In this document: piece by piece, positions 29,657 to 38,692 of the stretch
Layout: every line of letters starts with the position of its first letter
Numbering within the stretch: position 1 is the first letter of the stretch
Origin: Algibacter lectus
GTDB taxonomy: Bacteria; Bacteroidota; Bacteroidia; Flavobacteriales; Flavobacteriaceae
Assembly (NCBI RefSeq): GCF_900112395.1
Contig: NZ_FOLN01000001.1
Span: forward strand, 186,001 to 250,000
Direction of reading: 5' to 3'
Length of the DNA stretch: 64,000 bases
Notes under the pieces: generated by a model
What the model was told of the DNA's origin: nothing
Seen by the model: only the letters and a program-made list of their open reading frames with translations
Database searches by the model: none
Translations under genes and position numbers: made by a program

Positions 29657-32269
29657 ATGAAAATACAAATTAAATCCTATTTCAAGAATTGCTTTTTCTT
29701 GTTAATAACCTTACAGTTTGGACTAACAGCTAGCGCACAAGAACCTGTTAAGGTTTTTATTTTAGCAGGACAATCCAACATGCAAGGTCATGGCGAAATG
29801 GAAAAAGGAGAAAAAGGAAATCTTAACTGGGTTGTAAACCATGATAAAGCAGGCAAATACAAACACCTACGTGATATAAATGGTGATTGGTCCAAAAGAG
29901 ACGATGTTTACATCCACGCCACAGATAAGTTTGATTCTATAAAATCAGGGAAATTAAGTGCTGGTTATGGCGCATACAGCACCACTATAGGTCCAGAATT
30001 AGAATTCGGCCATGTTGTAGGCGATACATATGGTAGTAAAGTGTTATTGATAAAAACCACTTGGGGAGGCAAAAGTTTAGCTGTAGATTTTCGTCCACCG
30101 AGTGCAGTAAGCGATAGCGGGTATATCAAATTACCAGCAAAACCAAAAGACACAGGGTATTACTATGTTCAAATGCTTTCTAATATTTATAAAGTTTTAG
30201 ATCATTTACATGATTATGTTCCAGATTACAAAGGTGAAGGTTTCGAAATTTCGGGACTAGCTTGGCATCAAGGTTTTAATGACCGCGTTACCAAAACAGC
30301 CAACAAATACTACGAGGAAAATTTAGTGCATTTCATAAAAGATGTTCGTAAAGATTTAGGCACACCTAACCTTCCAATTGTTATTGCAACTACCGGAATG
30401 AAAGGCTGGGAAGATAAAGACCCTAGAGCACTTTCTATAATGAATGCGCAATTAGCAATGCCTAATTATTCAGAATTTAAGAATAATGTATCGGTTGTAG
30501 ACACAAGAGATTTCTATAAAGAAAAAGCAGATTCTCCTGCCAATCAGTTTTACCATTGGAATAGAAATGCCGAATCTTACTTGATGATAGGTGAAAGTTT
30601 AGGTCAAGCTATGGTAGCATTAAAAGCAAAACAAGCGACTAATAATATACATCAAGACATTAGAACGGTTGCCACATATAATAACGATTACCTAACCCCT
30701 ACACCACCCGTAGGATGGAATAGTTGGAATGCTTTTGAAAAAGATATTGATGAAAACAAAATAAAGCAAATCGCCGATATTATGGTGAGTTCTGGCATGC
30801 GCGATGCGGGCTACAAATACCTTGTATTGGATGATGCTTGGATGGCTGCTGAACGAAATGAAAAAGGCCAATTGGTTGCCGATTCAATTAAATTCCCAGG
30901 TGGCATGAAAGCTGTTGGAGATTACATTCACAGTAAAGGTCTTAAATATGGTATTTATGAATGTCGAGGCGATTTAACTTGTCAAAATTTACCAGGTAGT
31001 TTTGAGCACGAAGATATCGATATGCAGTCTTTTGCAGATTGGGGTGTGGATTATATTAAACTAGACGCCTGCTTCGCTAGAAAAAATGGAAGACTATCTT
31101 CCGAAGATTTTGACGTTTATCATAAAGCCATCCTTAAAACAGGAAGACCAATGATTTTAAGTATTTCCGATTTTGGAAGTGGCGCTTGGGCTTGGGGTGG
31201 TAAAAATTACGCGCAATTATGGCGTACCTCTGGAGATATTTATCCAAGAATTCAATCTGTTTATCGTTGCGCTGAAACCTCTGGTGGTAACGGTGCTATT
31301 CACCCTGCTTTTAAAGGTTTATGGCAATTTGCAGGACCAGACAGCTGGAACGACCCAGATATGTTACAAGTTGGTAACCTAAAAAGCATTACAGAAGATA
31401 AAGCTCATTTTAGCTTGTGGAGTATTTTAGCTGCCCCTATTATGGCGGGTAACGATTTACGCGTGATGTCCGAAGGTGTTAAAAACATCATCACCGCAAA
31501 AGAAGTCCTTGCCATCAATCAAGATTCAAGAACACATCAAGGGTATAGAGTCTACGAAAAAGATAGCATTGAAATTTACAACAAACCATTATCCGATGGA
31601 ACTACAGCGGTATTAATGCTGAATAAAGGTGAAAAAATATCGGATATCACAGTCCTTTGGGAACAAATAGGATTATCTGGAGCGCAACCGGTAAGAGATT
31701 TATGGTTAGAAAAAGATTTAGGAAATTTCACAAATTCATTTACAGCTAAAAGTCTTAACAAACATGAACATCTATTACTTAAAATAGGAACTATTGGCAG
31801 TGAACTTGTTGCTGGTCCAACGCCTATTTCCGAAGAAAAATATACTGTTACAAAATCTGGCACAACTTACTTAAGTGATCTTTACTATATCGCTAAAAAA
31901 GGAAATGCGCCGGTAGAAAACAAAACCTTCGACGGAAAACCAATTAAAATGCGCGGTAAAAAATACCCCAAAGGACTTGGTGTAAAAAGTAATTCTGAAA
32001 TGATGTACCGCCTAAATGGTAAAGCAAATCGTTTCCAAGCTACTGTACAAATCGAAAAATCGTCTCCAAAAAAGACCGAAGGCCGTTTTCAAATTATGGT
32101 AGAAGAAAAATTTGGTGGCCGCGTAATTTTTGATAGTGGCAAAATGAAAAAAGGCGATCGTCCGGTTAACATAGATATTGATGTTACAGATCTAGACTTT
32201 ATTCTACTAGACTTTACTGGTAAAAAAGTATTTGGAAACTGGGGAGATCCTAAAGTAATAAGCAAATAA
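29657..32269 (+). CDS. Esterase - GH27 alpha-galactosidase-type fusion with NPCBM-like domain
   Basis: 870 aa, signal peptide ending near TASAQ (28). The N-terminal part (about 32-325) is a SASA/CE6-like SGNH esterase with VFILAGQSNMQGHG (S40) and LAWHQGFND. The middle (about 346-620) is GH27: PPVGWNSWNAF, YLVLDDAWM, nucleophile D470 in GVDYIKLDACF, acid/base candidate D527 in WRTSGDI, and SWNDPDMLQVG. A beta-sandwich (about 630-715) and an NPCBM-like module (about 730-870, KGLGVKSNSEM) follow. GH27 members release terminal alpha-D-galactose or beta-L-arabinopyranose. Linking deacetylation to alpha-galactoside cleavage suggests an O-acylated galactose branch; this coupling is inference. Confidence 0.88.
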   Translation: MKIQIKSYFKNCFFLLITLQFGLTASAQEPVKVFILAGQSNMQGHGEMEKGEKGNLNWVVNHDKAGKYKHLRDINGDWSKRDDVYIHATDKFDSIKSGKLSAGYGAYSTTIGPELEFGHVVGDTYGSKVLLIKTTWGGKSLAVDFRPPSAVSDSGYIKLPAKPKDTGYYYVQMLSNIYKVLDHLHDYVPDYKGEGFEISGLAWHQGFNDRVTKTANKYYEENLVHFIKDVRKDLGTPNLPIVIATTGMKGWEDKDPRALSIMNAQLAMPNYSEFKNNVSVVDTRDFYKEKADSPANQFYHWNRNAESYLMIGESLGQAMVALKAKQATNNIHQDIRTVATYNNDYLTPTPPVGWNSWNAFEKDIDENKIKQIADIMVSSGMRDAGYKYLVLDDAWMAAERNEKGQLVADSIKFPGGMKAVGDYIHSKGLKYGIYECRGDLTCQNLPGSFEHEDIDMQSFADWGVDYIKLDACFARKNGRLSSEDFDVYHKAILKTGRPMILSISDFGSGAWAWGGKNYAQLWRTSGDIYPRIQSVYRCAETSGGNGAIHPAFKGLWQFAGPDSWNDPDMLQVGNLKSITEDKAHFSLWSILAAPIMAGNDLRVMSEGVKNIITAKEVLAINQDSRTHQGYRVYEKDSIEIYNKPLSDGTTAVLMLNKGEKISDITVLWEQIGLSGAQPVRDLWLEKDLGNFTNSFTAKSLNKHEHLLLKIGTIGSELVAGPTPISEEKYTVTKSGTTYLSDLYYIAKKGNAPVENKTFDGKPIKMRGKKYPKGLGVKSNSEMMYRLNGKANRFQATVQIEKSSPKKTEGRFQIMVEEKFGGRVIFDSGKMKKGDRPVNIDIDVTDLDFILLDFTGKKVFGNWGDPKVISK

Positions 32270-32285
32270 ATAACATAGCATCATT

Positions 32286-34322
32286 ATGAAAAAAATAGCA
32301 ATTTTAAACCTCCTACTCGTTGTTTTGTCGCTCTCCTCTTTTAGAGCTTTTTCACAAGAAGAAGCAGGCCCGTTCACAAAGCTTGAAAACCGATTAATTT
32401 GGGAAAATGAAGGTCAACTGTTTTGGATGGATCCTTTCGGAGAAAACGCTTTACGCTTTAGAAGCTCAAAAAGTTTAAGAATATCTAATGAAGATTGGAA
32501 CCTACTTCCACAACCCAAAGTACAACTCGAAATAACCATAAGCAAAAATAAAGCTACAGTTATTAACGGTGATATACGTGCCGAAATTGAAGCCAGAAAT
32601 GGACGCGTTACTTATTACAACAAAGCTGGCGATCTTTTACTAAAAGAAGCCATACACCCGCACCACTTACACTTTGCAAGACAATTTGAAAGTAAAGGAA
32701 GTGATCATTTCGAATTAAAAGTAACTTTCGATGCCGACCCAGATGAACACCTTTACGGTATGGGGCAATACACAAACGACCGCCTAGATTTAAAAGGTAC
32801 CGTTTTAGAGCTTGCTCAAAAAAACACTCAAATATCAATTCCTTTTTTACTTTCAACTAAAGGCTACGGTTTTATTTGGAACAACCCTGCGGTTGGTAGA
32901 GCAGAATTATCCATGACGCACACCAGTTTTTATGCTGAGTATGCAAAACAAATAGATTATGTTATTTTCCCTGGAGCGACTCCAGCTTCTTTGGTTGAGC
33001 ACTATGCAGATTTAACCGGTAAATCACCAAAAATGCCAGAATACGGTACAGGATTTTGGCAATCTAAATTAAGATACCACTCTCAAGAAGAGCTCTTATC
33101 TGTAGCTAGAGAATACAAAAAAAGAAACCTCCCTATCTCTGTTATTGTAGCCGATTTTTACCACTGGCCTGTAACAGGAGATTGGAAATTTAATTCGGAA
33201 TTATGGCCAGACCCTAAAGCTATGGTTGAAGAATTAAGAAGTTTAGATATCGAACTTATGGTTTCTGTATGGCCAACATTAGCTGAAAAAAGTGAGAATT
33301 ATAAATACTTTACTCAGCATAATTTTACAATTCGTCCAGAATTAGGAAACAACTTATTTTTAAAAGCAAATGACGATTTAACATTTGTAGATGTTACCTA
33401 TCCAAAGGCAAGAAAAGCCATGTGGTCTAAATTAAAAGAAAACTATTTCGACATGGGTATCCGCATGTTTTGGATGGATGAAGCAGAACCAGAAATTGAA
33501 CCTTTAGAATATAAAAACATCAGATATTATAGAGGTAACGGTTTAGAAGTCTCTAACATTTACCCTTACAATTTTGCTCAAGCCATATACGAAGGCCAAC
33601 AAGAAAGCGGTCAAAAAGAAGTAATCAACTTAATTAGAAGTGGCTGGATTGGAAGTCAGAAATTTGGAACATTACTTTGGTCCGGAGATATCAAAGGTGA
33701 TTTCCCAACCCTTAGAAAACAGGTTAAAGCAGGATTAAACATTGGATTAGCAGGAATTCCTTGGTGGAATACAGATATTGGTGGATTCTACGGAAGCTCA
33801 ACTTCAGAAGAATACAAAGAATTATTAATTCGTTGGTTCCAATTTGGTGCTTTTAGCCCCGTTATGCGAATGCACGGCGTAATTAGCCCAACAGTGAAAC
33901 TTGAAGGTCAAATCACAAATTCAGGATCACCAAATGAGGTTTGGAGTTTTGGTGAAAAACCATACAAAATCATGTCTCGTTATTTAAATATTAGAGAACA
34001 ACTTCGCCCATATATCCAAAAACATATGGATATTGCTTCAGAAAAAGGAACCCCTTTAATGAGACCATTATTCTATGATTTCCCTAATGATGATACTACC
34101 TATACTATCGATGATCAATATATGTTTGGCCCAGATATTTTAGTAGCTCCGGTATTAGAAGCTAAAGCTACGTCTAGAACTATTTATTTACCAGAAGGTT
34201 CTAAATGGAAAGATGTACACAGCGGAAAAACCTATAAAGGTGGAAAAACAATCACCTACAAAGTATCGATAGAAGACATTCCTTTATTTACAAGAAATGG
34301 CTACAATCTAAAACTTAAATAA
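32286..34322 (+). CDS. GH31 alpha-glycosidase (alpha-xylosidase/alpha-galactosidase type)
   Basis: 678 aa, signal peptide ending near RAFSQ (24). The N-terminal beta-sandwich contains DEHLYGMGQYTNDRLDLKG; the TIM barrel has the GH31 nucleophile D398 in RMFWMDEAEPE and acid/base candidate D468 in TLLWSGDI. Then come GIPWWNTDIGGF and RWFQFGAFSPVMRMHG, both typical of the family. At 678 aa it lacks extra C-terminal modules. WMDEAEPE with Glu after the nucleophile is seen in several non-glucosidase GH31 enzymes, so alpha-xylosidase or alpha-galactosidase activity is more likely than alpha-glucosidase (inference). Periplasmic exo-enzyme, 16 bp after the GH27 fusion. Confidence 0.92.
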   Translation: MKKIAILNLLLVVLSLSSFRAFSQEEAGPFTKLENRLIWENEGQLFWMDPFGENALRFRSSKSLRISNEDWNLLPQPKVQLEITISKNKATVINGDIRAEIEARNGRVTYYNKAGDLLLKEAIHPHHLHFARQFESKGSDHFELKVTFDADPDEHLYGMGQYTNDRLDLKGTVLELAQKNTQISIPFLLSTKGYGFIWNNPAVGRAELSMTHTSFYAEYAKQIDYVIFPGATPASLVEHYADLTGKSPKMPEYGTGFWQSKLRYHSQEELLSVAREYKKRNLPISVIVADFYHWPVTGDWKFNSELWPDPKAMVEELRSLDIELMVSVWPTLAEKSENYKYFTQHNFTIRPELGNNLFLKANDDLTFVDVTYPKARKAMWSKLKENYFDMGIRMFWMDEAEPEIEPLEYKNIRYYRGNGLEVSNIYPYNFAQAIYEGQQESGQKEVINLIRSGWIGSQKFGTLLWSGDIKGDFPTLRKQVKAGLNIGLAGIPWWNTDIGGFYGSSTSEEYKELLIRWFQFGAFSPVMRMHGVISPTVKLEGQITNSGSPNEVWSFGEKPYKIMSRYLNIREQLRPYIQKHMDIASEKGTPLMRPLFYDFPNDDTTYTIDDQYMFGPDILVAPVLEAKATSRTIYLPEGSKWKDVHSGKTYKGGKTITYKVSIEDIPLFTRNGYNLKLK

Positions 34323-34340
34323 TAAATAGCTAAAAAACAT

Positions 34341-36785
34341 ATGAAACTATCACCAAAATTAATTTGGGTTTTAATGCTGTGTGGATTAACATGCACCGTG
34401 TTCAGTTGTCAGAATTTATCATCTGAAAAAACAGCGAAGAATTCACTAGAAGAGTCTACGACTGGATTCAATTTAGACAATGCTTTATGGATTACAGATG
34501 AAAAACCTTTACCAGAAAAAGACTCTTTATTTTATTTAACTCATCCTGCTCCTATATTCAGAAAAGAATTTAATTCTAAAGAAAACATAGAAAAAGCAAC
34601 CTTATTTATTACAGCTGCGGGTTATTATGAAGCCACAATAAACGGTGAACGCATTGGTAAAAACGCACTAGATCCAGCTTGGACAGATTTTAGTAAAAGA
34701 ATTTATGTTGCGGAATACGATATTACTTCGCAAATAAACGAAGACGAAAACTGTTTAGGTGTTACTTTAGGAAATGGTTTCTACAACCCGCTTCCTCTAA
34801 GAAAATGGGGACGAAGAAATTTAAGAACAGACCTATCAGTTGGAAAACCTACTGTAATTGCGAAATTAATACTTGAGTATGTAAATGGAGAATCGGAAGA
34901 AATCATCACCGATAACACTTGGAAATATAATTATGGAGCTATTCAAAAAAACAGTGTTTATATCGGGGTTGCTTATGATGCAACAAAAGAAATAAATGGA
35001 TGGAACCTCAATGGTTTTGATGATAAGCAATGGGATGCTGCTGTTATTAATAATGGCCCTGGAGGCGATTTACAAAAAGCATTTTTCCCACCGGTTCAAA
35101 TAACAAAAACCTTAACACCTGCCGCTATAACATCTCCAGAAAAAGATATTTATGTGGTTGATATGGGCGTGAACTTTACAGGAACATTTAAAATGAAAAT
35201 GACCGGTAAAAAAGGAGACACTATCAATTATAGATTTGGAGAACGTATTTATGAAGACGGATCATTAAACCCGATGACTACTGTTATTGGCCAAATTAAA
35301 AGAAAAGGCGCAGGTGGTCCAGGTGCTCCAGCTATTGCTTGGCAAACCGACAGCTATGTTATTGGCGATAATGAAAACGCTTGGTTCCAACCTCAATTCA
35401 TCTATCACACGTACAGATATATAGAAATTGCGGGCTTAAAACAAGAACCACAAATAAAAGACATACAAGGCTTAATGCTTCATACTAATGTTGAAAATTC
35501 TAATACATTTAGTAGCTCATCAGAATTACTAAACAGCATTCAAGAAATTTCAGAAAGATCATTTTTAACAAATCTAGTTAGCGTACAATCTGATTGTCCT
35601 GCCCGTGAAAAATTCGGTTACGGAGGAGATTTAAATGCAACAAGTGAATCTTATATTAACAACTTTGATATGAAAGGCATCTACCGTAAAACAGTATATG
35701 ACTGGGTAGACGCTATGAAAGATTCTACTTTTGTTGATACGGCGCCTTTTGCTGGTGTGCAATACTGCGGAATTAGTTGGGAATCTGCATACTTAACCAC
35801 ACAGTACTATCTATACCTTTATTATAACGATACAGATTTTGTAAAAGAGATGTATGAAAACAATAAAAAATGGATGGATAAAGTTGCTAGAATTCACCCA
35901 AACGGCATGGTAAACAAAGGTCTAAGTGATCATGAATCTTTAGAGCCTGTTCCCGTTGAATTAACAGGTACTTCACATTACAAGCAATGTGCAGAAATAA
36001 TGGAAACCTTCGCCAAGGTGATGAATGATAAAGAAAATGAATTAAAATATCGTCAACTAGCGGAACACTTAAAAACACTAGTTAAAAATGAATTTTGGGA
36101 TAAACCGGTAACCACTAAAATTAACCGTCAAACCTTATTTTCTACATTACTTTACCATAACATTGTACCTAAAGAAGAGCTTGCCGCTGCTAAAGACTCC
36201 TTACAAAAAGCGATTAACAATGGCCCTTCAAAACATTTAAACACCGGTATATTTGGCACTAAATATGCTTTAGAAGCAGTTTCTAAAAACATTTCACCAA
36301 ATGCTGTTTTCGATATCGTTAATAGCACCGAATACCCAGGATGGGGCTTTATGGTGGATAATGGAGCAACAACCCTTTGGGAAACTTGGAAAGAAAGCGA
36401 CGGTACATTTTCTAACAACCACCCTATGTTTGGGTCGGTTTCAGAATGGTTTTACAGATGGTTAGGCGGTATACAACCAAACCCTGAATTTCCTGGTTTC
36501 AAAAAATTCATTTTGGCACCATCTACGCCTGAAGGATTAGACTATGTAAACACAACATACAACTCGCCTTTTGGAACAATAACCTCTAATTGGAAGAAAC
36601 TTGCTCCAAACTCATACGAGTACACTTTTGCTATTCCTACTGGGAGTAGCGCACAAGTTAGCTTAGTATTAAAAGCGTCTCAAGACATAAAAATTTCAAA
36701 AGACGGCGAAGTCTTTAATCAAGAAACAAAAGCAGGTCATTTTGATTTGAATGCTGGTCATTACAAGATTGTAATTTCAGAATAA
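34341..36785 (+). CDS. GH78 alpha-L-rhamnosidase, lipoprotein
   Basis: 814 aa. Lipobox TVFSC (C23). N-terminal beta-sandwich domains (FRKEFNSK, ATLFITAAGYYEATINGERIG, LDPAWTDFSKR) precede the alpha/alpha-6 barrel. Catalytic signatures are DCPAREKFGYGGD, with E423 as candidate general acid, and GATTLWETWKE, with the Glu as candidate base; the C-terminal beta domain follows GSVSEWFYRWLGGI. The full GH78 domain order is present. GH78 releases terminal alpha-L-rhamnose by inversion. It is followed after 15 bp by a second, shorter GH78-like gene. Confidence 0.93.
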   Translation: MKLSPKLIWVLMLCGLTCTVFSCQNLSSEKTAKNSLEESTTGFNLDNALWITDEKPLPEKDSLFYLTHPAPIFRKEFNSKENIEKATLFITAAGYYEATINGERIGKNALDPAWTDFSKRIYVAEYDITSQINEDENCLGVTLGNGFYNPLPLRKWGRRNLRTDLSVGKPTVIAKLILEYVNGESEEIITDNTWKYNYGAIQKNSVYIGVAYDATKEINGWNLNGFDDKQWDAAVINNGPGGDLQKAFFPPVQITKTLTPAAITSPEKDIYVVDMGVNFTGTFKMKMTGKKGDTINYRFGERIYEDGSLNPMTTVIGQIKRKGAGGPGAPAIAWQTDSYVIGDNENAWFQPQFIYHTYRYIEIAGLKQEPQIKDIQGLMLHTNVENSNTFSSSSELLNSIQEISERSFLTNLVSVQSDCPAREKFGYGGDLNATSESYINNFDMKGIYRKTVYDWVDAMKDSTFVDTAPFAGVQYCGISWESAYLTTQYYLYLYYNDTDFVKEMYENNKKWMDKVARIHPNGMVNKGLSDHESLEPVPVELTGTSHYKQCAEIMETFAKVMNDKENELKYRQLAEHLKTLVKNEFWDKPVTTKINRQTLFSTLLYHNIVPKEELAAAKDSLQKAINNGPSKHLNTGIFGTKYALEAVSKNISPNAVFDIVNSTEYPGWGFMVDNGATTLWETWKESDGTFSNNHPMFGSVSEWFYRWLGGIQPNPEFPGFKKFILAPSTPEGLDYVNTTYNSPFGTITSNWKKLAPNSYEYTFAIPTGSSAQVSLVLKASQDIKISKDGEVFNQETKAGHFDLNAGHYKIVISE

Positions 36786-36800
36786 AAAAACAACCATTTA

Positions 36801-38603
36801 ATGAGACGACTTCTTTTAAATATTCTAATTGTACTTGGAGCTTTTCTGAAGCTCCAAGCACAAGATTATAATGAGGTTAAAGCAAAGTTAGAGTACAGCC
36901 AACACAAGCCTGTAAAAATTGAGAAGTTAGGCCATGGTCATTATTTTATAGACTTCGGAAAAGCCTATTTCGGAACAGTGACTTTAAAACCTCATGTATC
37001 ACAAAAGGACTCTATTGTTTTTCACTTGGGAGAGCAGCTGTCTACAGCGCAAACTATTAATAGAAAACCTAAAGGAACAATTAGGTACCAAAGGGTCATG
37101 CTGCCCGAGTTAAATAAAGGAGAAGCAACAAAAATTATCCTGCCAAAAGTTATAGGAAACACCAAGCCTCAAGCCATAGCGCTTCCGGATTCCATTGGTG
37201 TTATTATGCCTTTTCGTTACTGTGAAATAGAAAATTTAAAAATCCCAATAGACCAACTTGAAATCACTCAAAAAGCTGTTCATTACAAGTTCAATGATAA
37301 CGCTAGTTTTTTCACCTCTTCGGATACCATCCTTAACCAGATTTGGGACATCTGCAAACACACCATTAAAGCCACAAGTTTTAGTGGGTATTATGTAGAT
37401 GGTGACAGAGAGCGAATTCCTTACGAAGCCGATGCTTATATCAATCAATTAAGTCATTATGCTTTTGATAATGAATATTCTTTAGCAAGAAGAACTAACG
37501 AATATTTTATTTCTAGCCCTACCTGGCCAACGGAATGGATCCTTCATACGGCTAAGATGTTTTATTACGATTATCTGTACACCGGTAATACCGAATCCAT
37601 TAGTAAATATTACGATAAATTAAAAGATAAAACATTAATTGAATTAGCTCGAACTGATGGTTTAATCACCACCGATAATGAAAAGCTGAACAAGGAATTA
37701 ATGACCCAATTGGGATTCAAAAAAAGAAAGAAGATTAGGGACATTGTAGATTGGCCCATGTCCGAACGCGACGGTTATGAAATGAAAGCCATAAATACCG
37801 TAGTTAATTCTTTTTACTATGAAAATCTTCAAATGATGTCGCGCATTGCGGAAGCCCTTGATAAAAAGGAAGACGTCCTGTTTTTTAAAGAAAAAGCAAA
37901 CCAAGTTAAAACACTTATTAACGATAAATTATTCGACCAATCTACGGGACTTTATATAGATGGTGAAGGTTCTAGTCACTCCTCGCTTCACGCCAATATG
38001 TTCCCATTAGCATTTGGAATAATTCCAGAAGCACGCAAAGAATCGGTCATCAAATTTATTAAATCCAAAGGGAAGGCTTGTAGCGTTTACGCGGCTCAAT
38101 ATTTATTGGAAGGCTTATATAAATCTAATGAAGCCACATACGCCAAACAATTAATTACGACTACAGACCACGACAGAACGTGGTGGAATATGATTAAAAC
38201 AGGATCTACCATGACTTTGGAAGCTTGGGATATAAAATACAAACCTAATCTGGATTGGAATCATGCTTGGGGAGCAGCTCCCGGGAATATTATAACCAGA
38301 AATTTATGGGGCATTATCCCGCTAACTCCAGGTTTCGAAAATGCAGAAATACACCCTCAATTAGACAATCTTAGTTTTTCTGAAATTAAAGTTCCTACTA
38401 TTAAAGGGGCTATTACAGCAAAATTTAAAAAGAGTGATGCGCATAATTTCACATATGAAGTTACACTGCCAAAATCCATGAACGGACAGTTTAGAATTCC
38501 AACCGGACATTGGAAAACGATAAAACTTAATGGGAAATTAATAAACGAAAGCCCCAAATTAAAGCTTAGCGAAGGACATAATATTATTACTCTAAAAAAG
38601 TAA
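36801..38603 (+). CDS. Short GH78-type alpha-L-rhamnosidase
   Basis: 600 aa with signal peptide (cleaved near KLQAQ, 20). It is about 200 residues shorter than the preceding GH78 and lacks part of the N-terminal beta modules; the alpha/alpha-6 barrel starts around residue 165. VDGDRERIPYEADAYI (E204 the candidate acid) replaces the DCPxRE motif, and GSTMTLEAWD supplies the second Glu of GATTxWE. The C-terminal beta domain (NLWGIIPLTPGFENAEIHP) is normal. The variant motifs indicate a different GH78 subgroup, so it may take a different rhamnoside linkage or a modified rhamnose. Closely related families should be checked. Confidence 0.85.
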   Translation: MRRLLLNILIVLGAFLKLQAQDYNEVKAKLEYSQHKPVKIEKLGHGHYFIDFGKAYFGTVTLKPHVSQKDSIVFHLGEQLSTAQTINRKPKGTIRYQRVMLPELNKGEATKIILPKVIGNTKPQAIALPDSIGVIMPFRYCEIENLKIPIDQLEITQKAVHYKFNDNASFFTSSDTILNQIWDICKHTIKATSFSGYYVDGDRERIPYEADAYINQLSHYAFDNEYSLARRTNEYFISSPTWPTEWILHTAKMFYYDYLYTGNTESISKYYDKLKDKTLIELARTDGLITTDNEKLNKELMTQLGFKKRKKIRDIVDWPMSERDGYEMKAINTVVNSFYYENLQMMSRIAEALDKKEDVLFFKEKANQVKTLINDKLFDQSTGLYIDGEGSSHSSLHANMFPLAFGIIPEARKESVIKFIKSKGKACSVYAAQYLLEGLYKSNEATYAKQLITTTDHDRTWWNMIKTGSTMTLEAWDIKYKPNLDWNHAWGAAPGNIITRNLWGIIPLTPGFENAEIHPQLDNLSFSEIKVPTIKGAITAKFKKSDAHNFTYEVTLPKSMNGQFRIPTGHWKTIKLNGKLINESPKLKLSEGHNIITLKK

Positions 38604-38692
38604 TTTAAAGCATCCTTTTTAAAATTATGATCATTACTGAAATACAAAAAATAAAATCAATGATATTTAACACGTCACATCACTTTACAACT

